From: Pleurotus ostreatus/Saccharomyces cerevisiae fusant
Taxonomy: Eukaryota; Opisthokonta
Direction of reading: 5' to 3'
DNA: 26,274 bases
NCBI GenBank assembly: GCA_024196135.1
Contig: JAMQCK010000359.1
Location: forward strand, 1 to 26,274
Every line of letters starts with the position of its first letter. Within the stretch, counting starts at the first letter, position 1. The position numbers and the translations under genes are program-made. Of the stretch, positions 21,773 to 26,274 are shown one piece after another. The notes beneath the pieces were generated by a model. That model was given only the letters and a program-made list of their open reading frames with translations, did not search any database and was not told where the DNA came from.

Positions 21773-21904
21773 CTCAAGCCGACTCAAGCGGGCTCAAGCG
21801 GGTTCAAGGACGAGTCAAGTGTCTTGAGACCGTTTGATATCGGGCAATAACTTTTGAAGCTCTTGAGCGTTTGAAACGCTTGAGCCTGCTTGAGTCCGCC
21901 TGAG
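21773..21904. repeat. Subterminal CTTGAG/CTCAAG array, right end
   Basis: CTCAAG lies at 21773, 21783 and 21793, with TTCAAG at 21803; then CTTGAG at 21823, 21862, 21879 and 21889, and CCTGAG at 21899. The 10-bp phasing matches the left end, and the hexamer occurs in both orientations here. Confidence 0.7.
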
Positions 21905-21911
21905 TCTGCTT

Positions 21912-21936
21912 CAGGCCCCAGGCTGTTTTTCCTGAT
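21912..21936 (-). repeat. Right terminal inverted repeat
   Basis: Read inward on the minus strand it begins ATCAGGAAAAACAGCCTGGG and pairs with the left end at 12140-12164. Confidence 0.65.
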
Positions 21937-21940
21937 GTAC
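21937..21940. repeat. Target-site duplication GTAC, right
   Basis: This is the second copy of the duplication next to the right inverted repeat. It lies in FZ4 exon 1, in codons for the RV of PNRV. Confidence 0.65.
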
Positions 21941-22240
21941 GCGGTTTGGAGATTCTGGCCGGAGCAAAAACATGTGTTCGAGCTCGGGATACCGCTCAAA
22001 AAGGGCCGTTTTGAGGAGCTTGTGATCGTTGTGCTCGACCAAGCAGCGAAAGAAAGGAAGGGTAATATGAAGACGACGTAGATCGGCGGGCGAGCAGAAG
22101 GAGAATATGAGGTACCAGATCTCTGTGGGAAGCTGGCGGAAGGGAGCACCCTCGGAAGGTGGAGTGAGGGGTCGCTGGGAAGGCGGAGTATTCGACGCTA
22201 CGAAGCGTTGAGAACTTTTGAATGCGCGATGGCAGCTCAT
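21937..22240 (-). pseudogene. FZ4, 5' part: F-box segment before the transposon
   Basis: The frame opens at ATG 22240 and carries the F-box-like segment LPTEIWYLIFSFCSPADLRR, then FFRCLVE and ERYPELEHMFLLRPES. It runs into the element at PNRV. The missing C-terminal half is at 11037-12139, where PLMKALCGGIC aligns with LMKMFCLGPC of FZ3. If the element is still in place, transcripts would end in a few transposon-encoded residues (HQEKQPGA then stop), giving an F-box-only product. The family role would be SCF substrate selection (inferred). Confidence 0.8.
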
Positions 22241-22874
22241 TGCTAGACAATGTACATGCGCTAATTGAGGCTGAGATTATGTATCGCCAGGCCATTGTAC
22301 CCTACTTAGCTGCTTATTGTTCCTCGATAGGGTCTCCCGATGCCGGCTCTCCGCAGAGCATGGACCGTCCCGTGAGAGCCCATCGGCAGAGGCGCGCAAA
22401 TATTATCCGGTTGCCACGCTTGAGGAACATGGTAGAACGAGCGAAGGACCGATGGAACATGCGGAGCGGTCACGGCGTGCACGCTAATCGTCGGCTAGAG
22501 TACTTCTTCTTGCGGTGATGGAAACGGCCGCCTAAGAATCGTCAAATAATTCCCACCGTAACTCGGAGGAGCAGCAATCCACACGAAAACGAACCTTATT
22601 CTCCCCTGCTAATTGTTCCCATTTCAAGAGAGAGGACGATGCACAATGAAGGTCAGCCCTGTTCAATTGTTCCAGGTCTGGCGCACGCCCACCGTCGTTT
22701 ATTGTTCGGCAGAAGTCCTTCGATAGATGACAGAGGCGAGACGGCACTGACGCTGCAGAACTGCGAAGCGCAAGCCCGCAATGCACAATTGTCTTGTAGA
22801 TGCTACCACGTGTTCCAGTATCGGCTATCCATTAACTTGCGTATCACCGTATAGATCGCCACTCAGGCGCTGCT
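22241..22874. other. FZ4 upstream region and degraded FZ2 3' sequence
   Basis: No copy of the FZ promoter module precedes FZ4. On the minus strand near 22532-22660, residues LNRADLHCAS and RFRVDCC..LRWELFDDS faintly resemble the LKKADLYSAS and YRCDLC..LKW stretches around the FZ1 fingers. This may be a remnant of the FZ2 C-terminus; similarity is weak. Confidence 0.4.
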
Positions 22875-23944
22875 CTATAGAAAGGATGCCTTATCCACTT
22901 CCTTCTTCCACTGGTCAATTTGAGTTTGAAGCTGCATGAGCTTCAGGCTTTTCATTCACTCAACGAGGCAGAAAGGTACACGTACTGCGGTCAAGGCCTT
23001 CGTCTCTTCGTAGCGGTCGTGGTACTTCTGTACAAAGAATGAGATCCCAGCACGTCAAATAACCGAATGTGGTTCTGACCGAGAACAATGCGTGCATGCG
23101 CCGCTTGTGCTCCTGCGGAGAAAGCACTAAGATCTGGATCTTCTCGCGATATTCTTTTCGCGCATCCGCAAGGTCGCGCTTGAGGACAGGTCGCGTCTGC
23201 TGTTGCTTGCCGAGGGAGATCGTAGGAAGCCACGGGACGATGTGCCGATCGAACGTCATGGCGTACGCCGGCAAGGACTTATGATGTGCTAGGACGTGGA
23301 CAACGCCCTTGCTATGGTAAACGTGAGACGGGACAGCGGCCACAACATCATTAAAAGGCACCGACCGTAGAATATGGCGACTGCAGGCTCTCTGTACGAA
23401 GTTGAGCACAAGAGACGTCGAAGAAGGGGCAGATCTGGGCGTACCGAGCATGTATACACCATGCCGAGAATCCTCAGTGGCGGTCCATGCGTCATCTTTT
23501 TGCATGCCTAGGGTACGAGCCTTGAGTCCTGGCACCGCCATGGAGCACGAGATGACATACATAGCACTTTCCAGGTTGAAAGAGCAGCTTCGTATATGTG
23601 GCGCTACCGTACGTCCCCGGTTTGTGGACATCCTTGATGGCGAAAGTTGTTCGCAAGGCATGATATTGCGCCGCCGTTTTCGTGTATCGCATGAGTTCGC
23701 GAGGGTTTGGAGGGGGAGGAGATAGCAAGAGGGGGGCACGAGCGAGCAGTTGCCCGTCGTTCCGGTCGATGATCTCGCGAAACAGGCGGCAAGTGTCGCG
23801 GGCAGCAAGCAGGGTGCGCGGTGTGCACTCCGAGAAAATCAGGTGCCATAGCTCGTTCGAGAGCATGTCGCGGTACGATGGGGGTACGCGCAAGACGGTC
23901 GCAGCATAACGAGCGCTCTTAGACTTCTTCCACCGTCGAGTCAT
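22875..23944 (-). CDS. FZ2: F-box-like/CxxC paralogue lacking the C2H2 fingers
   Basis: Six exons: 23561-23944, 23445-23507, 23366-23391, 23080-23311, 22986-23027 and 22875-22931, with GT-AG introns. Like FZ1 it starts MTRRWK and carries an F-box-like segment (LSNELWHLIFSECTPRTLL, RDTCRLFREIID). The cysteine motif reads GKCY/ACKK, GPP, then TCS/RAC. Exons 2, 3 and 5 are 63, 26 and 42 nt, exactly as in FZ1. SATYTKLLFQPGKC matches SATYTNLLFRSGRC of FZ1. After the 42-nt exon the frame ends within a short exon (IDQWKKEVDK...TAG) at the place where FZ1 continues into its fingers, so this copy is C-terminally truncated. It is probably expressed from the module copy C. SCF-adaptor function is inferred; without fingers its substrate range may differ. 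Confidence 0.78.
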
Positions 23945-24184
23945 AGGAGAGCGGAGGCCTCTGGAGAATTAGATGAAGTGGGCAGAGAAGGGACGACAAG
24001 CTCGCTCGTCGCTGTAGCTGTTGCGATGTCGGATAGAAAGGGGACGAAGGAAGGAAGGACCATCGCCGTCTGATCCCGGTCCGGCTGTCCATTGTCAGCG
24101 GCCGCGCACCACCTGCAGCCGGATCATTCATGACCATATAAGAGAACAATAGACACCCTGGTTACCGTTGTAATCAATTTCATG

Positions 24185-24665
24185 CTTGCACGTGCCCAGC
24201 CATTTATAAGGCGACGGGCTCGCCTAAGCAAGGCAACCCCTCCTTCCCGTGCGACCAGCTTCTGCTGTTGCTTAGAGCCCCCGAGATTGCGAAGACCCTT
24301 TGACAAGTGCACGTAGCCAGCACGATCTCTGACTTCGCATTCAGCCAGCTCCGAGGGTGTTGGCGACAGTGGAGGCTGATTGCGGCGCGGCCTGATAGTC
24401 GCGCTAGGGAAGAGGCGGCGGATGCTGAGCTCGCGCTGCCGATTGCTGGGTCGGCAGCGTTGATGCCGTTTGGGAGTTGTGGTATTGGGAAGGTCCTCGC
24501 ATAGGCGGTTCTACGTCCTAGCCACGCTCCTGAGCGCGGGCGATTCGTGCTATGGTCACGGATACACCGGGTGCTTCGCCGCTGGGGCTGCCTTCGGGCA
24601 GATCACGCGTTCGCAACGCCAGAGGGCCAATCCCCCCTGGGAGCGCGTAATTTTTGGGCTCGCAT
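24185..24665 (-). promoter_or_regulatory. FZ promoter module, copy C, upstream of FZ2
   Basis: This inverted copy contains, on the minus strand, CCCAAAAATTACGCGCTCCC (near 24661), CGAAGGCAGCCCCAGCG (near 24590), GGCATCAACGCTGC (near 24468), GCAGCGCGAGCTCAGC (near 24440), TATAAA at 24203-24208 and CACGTG at 24189-24194. The order and the TATA-CACGTG distance (about 14 bp) match copies A and B despite heavy divergence elsewhere, which suggests selection on these blocks. Confidence 0.72.
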
Positions 24666-24954
24666 CTTCTATGGTGCATCATCTTCGTCGAGTACTTGCG
24701 CGTCGATTATAGCTGTGTGGGTGGTTGTGAGAGTGTAACGACCGTCGTGTTCGTGGCACAATAGTGCCCATTCGAGGCGCAGCCAGCTAATAAGATAGAC
24801 GATATTCTAAGTAGGTGCAAAGGTATGCGTACCAAATACAGTGCAGCGTGATCCACAACAGAGCGACGTTAGCAGCGAGGGAGATGCTCGCGAGATTCCC
24901 TGCCGGCCTGACGCGTCCCCTCTCCAGAGTCCATATCCCACAATCAACTTGAGA
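24666..24954. other. Intergenic between module C and the capsular-type gene
   Basis: This is the outer flank of module C and the 3' flank of the edge gene. No gene is recognised. Confidence 0.45.
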
Positions 24955-26274
24955 TCATGTCGAGAAGACGCCGATGATCTTGAAGGGAGGCACGGACGTG
25001 CCCTCGTCACCCATGAGCACGCACTCGACGTAGTGCGCGCCCCGCGATACCCAATGGTCAATCATGAAGAGTCTGCGACGTGATCAGCGACAGTCAGGTG
25101 AAGTAAATGCATCACTCACGCGGCGCGCTCCTCGCCAACATCCGCGGCGTTCTCGATCATCTTCGCGCCGGCATAGTTGTCGTCCACCCAGCACTCGACT
25201 GCGCTGCCCTCGCCAACCTCCGAAGCCGGCTCCTGCAGATAGTACACGCCGATGTCGCCCTTACCAACATGGATCGGGATGCGCAACTTGCTCGTCGGCA
25301 TCGACGCGTACCAGTAATGCGACTTCGCCGTCAGGCTCGTCGCACCGCCCGGCGGGTGGAACGCGGACCAGCCCGAGCCGTAGAACAGCGAGGGCGGGAG
25401 CGGGTTCACGAGGTCGTTCGCGCTCGCGCAGAACGGGTCCACCTCCTCGAACTCGCGTGCCGAGTCCGGGCGCGTGTCGATCATCGCCTGCGGCACGGAC
25501 GGTGCGTTGAGGTGCGCGCCCGCGCCTGAGCCAAAACCGGGACCGCGGTCCATGTCGAGGTCGACATCAATGAGATTACCCTCCGCGTCAACCTCGTCCT
25601 TAGCGTCCTTCGGTGCGCCGGGCTCGGGAACACCCTTGCGTTGCCCGAGCCCGCCAAAGAGGCCGGCGGCGCCATTGCCCGATGTCGCGTCCTTGTTTGC
25701 GGCGACGGAGTCGAACGCAGAACCAGTGAAGACAGACCAGGCGTTGCAGATCTGTCCTTGGAAATACGAGATGAGGACATCCGCAAGGAGGTCGTGTCCG
25801 AGGTTGTTTGCGAGCATCGGATCAACGAAATATTTTTGAATGGACGTTGGTTCGTGCATGTAATCGGGGTAGAGGAGGGCCTTCGTGCTGACGTGCGGGA
25901 CGTCGTAGAATTGGGCGATGATATCGTGCATATGGTCGGGGCCCGCGAAGCCATGGATGGCGTGCGTCTGGGAGGACCAGTGACCGAGGAGGATGACGGC
26001 AGGCTGGTCAGGGCGGATGAGGATAGAGCGGACGAGCGTCTCAAAGTGCGTCTTGAAGTCGTTGGACGTGCCGTCGTCCGCATCGAGCTCGATGATAACG
26101 AGGTCGGTGACGTCGGGGAGATGGTGCGCCGAGCAGAAGCCAAAGTATTCGGAGTTGACGCGCCGCATGGCGCCGTTGGTGAGCTCGGAGGCGGGGTGGG
26201 GGAAGACGGAGTTCCACCACTGGAAGAACTTGGAGGGCCAGCAGCGGGGGGAAATGGGGTCGTCGCCGGCGCCG
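24955..26274 (-). CDS. SGNH-hydrolase-like 'capsular associated' protein, 5'-truncated by the window edge
   Basis: Two exons are visible: 25120 to beyond 26274, and 24955-25072, with a GTGAGT...GCAG intron; stop TGA at 24955-24957. The frame is open to the window end, so the start is missing. The protein includes SPRCWPSKFFQWWNSVFPHP, then YFGFCSAHHLPDVTDLVI and the acidic ELDADD, consistent with an SGNH-type core. The later DPMLANNLGHDLLADVLISY resembles the last SGNH block with its GH. A glycine/acidic linker follows, then a beta-rich C-terminal region (HYWYASMPTSKLRIPIHVGK; WVSRGAHYVECVLMG). Basidiomycete homologues are commonly annotated as capsule-associated proteins after Cryptococcus. 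A likely role is acyl-ester or glycan modification in the secretory pathway, but I infer that from fold class only. The signal or membrane segment would lie outside the window. Confidence 0.7.

Larger units (their letters stand above)
12140..21936 (-). mobile_element. Plavaka-type (KDZP) DNA transposon, 9797 bp, with captured host fragments and cargo gene
   Basis: The ends are imperfect inverted repeats beginning ATCA(CC/GG)AAAAAC, each followed inward by CTTGAG arrays. The element holds, from left to right: transposase (-, 12342-15391), HSP70 pseudogene (-, about 15605-17020), an unidentified decayed fragment (-, about 17280-18820) and a DUF6532-like cargo gene (+, 19507-21608). It interrupts exon 1 of FZ4. 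The strand given is that of the transposase. Boundaries rest on the GTAC duplication and restored FZ4 exon. A nested or composite origin cannot be excluded, since the HSP70 and unknown fragments might have entered separately. Confidence 0.8.

Noticed and set aside
25064..25529. Arginine- and serine-rich open frames on the + strand
   Set aside because: They are shadows of the GC-rich capsular-type gene on the minus strand.
1..26274. tRNA, rRNA, riboswitch or CRISPR array
   Set aside because: I found no cloverleaf, ribosomal core sequence or regular spacer array on reading both strands; the only regular repeats are the transposon hexamers and the short tandem repeat.

Overview
The window is nuclear DNA from a filamentous basidiomycete, most likely an Agaricomycete. 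The genes carry many 45-60 bp GT-AG introns, the DNA is GC-rich, the two edge genes resemble families first named from Cryptococcus capsule genetics, and the mobile element is of the Plavaka (KDZP) type that is abundant in mushroom-forming fungi. I cannot name a species.

Layout. The left edge holds the 3' part of a CAP59/CMT1-like (GT69) glycosyltransferase on the + strand (1-1399). The right edge holds the 3' part of an SGNH-hydrolase-like 'capsular associated' protein on the - strand (24955-26274). These two ordinary host genes point at each other, and the roughly 23 kb between them is an accessory island.

The island carries four paralogues of one gene family, called FZ1 to FZ4 here: FZ1 (+, 3731-5417), FZ3 (-, 5772-7729), FZ4 (-, split between 21937-22240 and 11037-12139) and FZ2 (-, 22875-23944). 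Each has an N-terminal F-box-like motif, then a compact four-cysteine motif (C-x2-C-x6-P-P-x9-C-x3/4-C) split by two introns at matching places, then a charged helical region containing an exon of exactly 42 nt. FZ1 and FZ3 also end in C2H2-type fingers. FZ1 and FZ2 share a diverged promoter module of about 500-600 bp (TATA box followed by CACGTG). A third, orphan copy of that module lies just upstream of the FZ1 copy.

FZ4 is interrupted by a 9797-bp DNA transposon (12140-21936) flanked by GTAC duplications. Removing the element and one GTAC rebuilds a phase-0 first exon like those of the paralogues, so the insertion is clean. The element has imperfect terminal inverted repeats and, inside them, CTTGAG arrays spaced 10 bp apart. 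It carries a Plavaka-type transposase with one nonsense codon (-), a decayed intron-containing HSP70 fragment (-), a second captured fragment I cannot identify (-), and an intact ten-exon cargo gene resembling DUF6532 proteins (+).

Between FZ3 and the FZ4 3' half lies a decayed type-B carboxylesterase gene (-, about 8290-10351) that has lost its nucleophile motif. FZ3 has a one-base frameshift at a C10 tract, which may be real or an assembly error. I see no tRNA, rRNA or CRISPR array.
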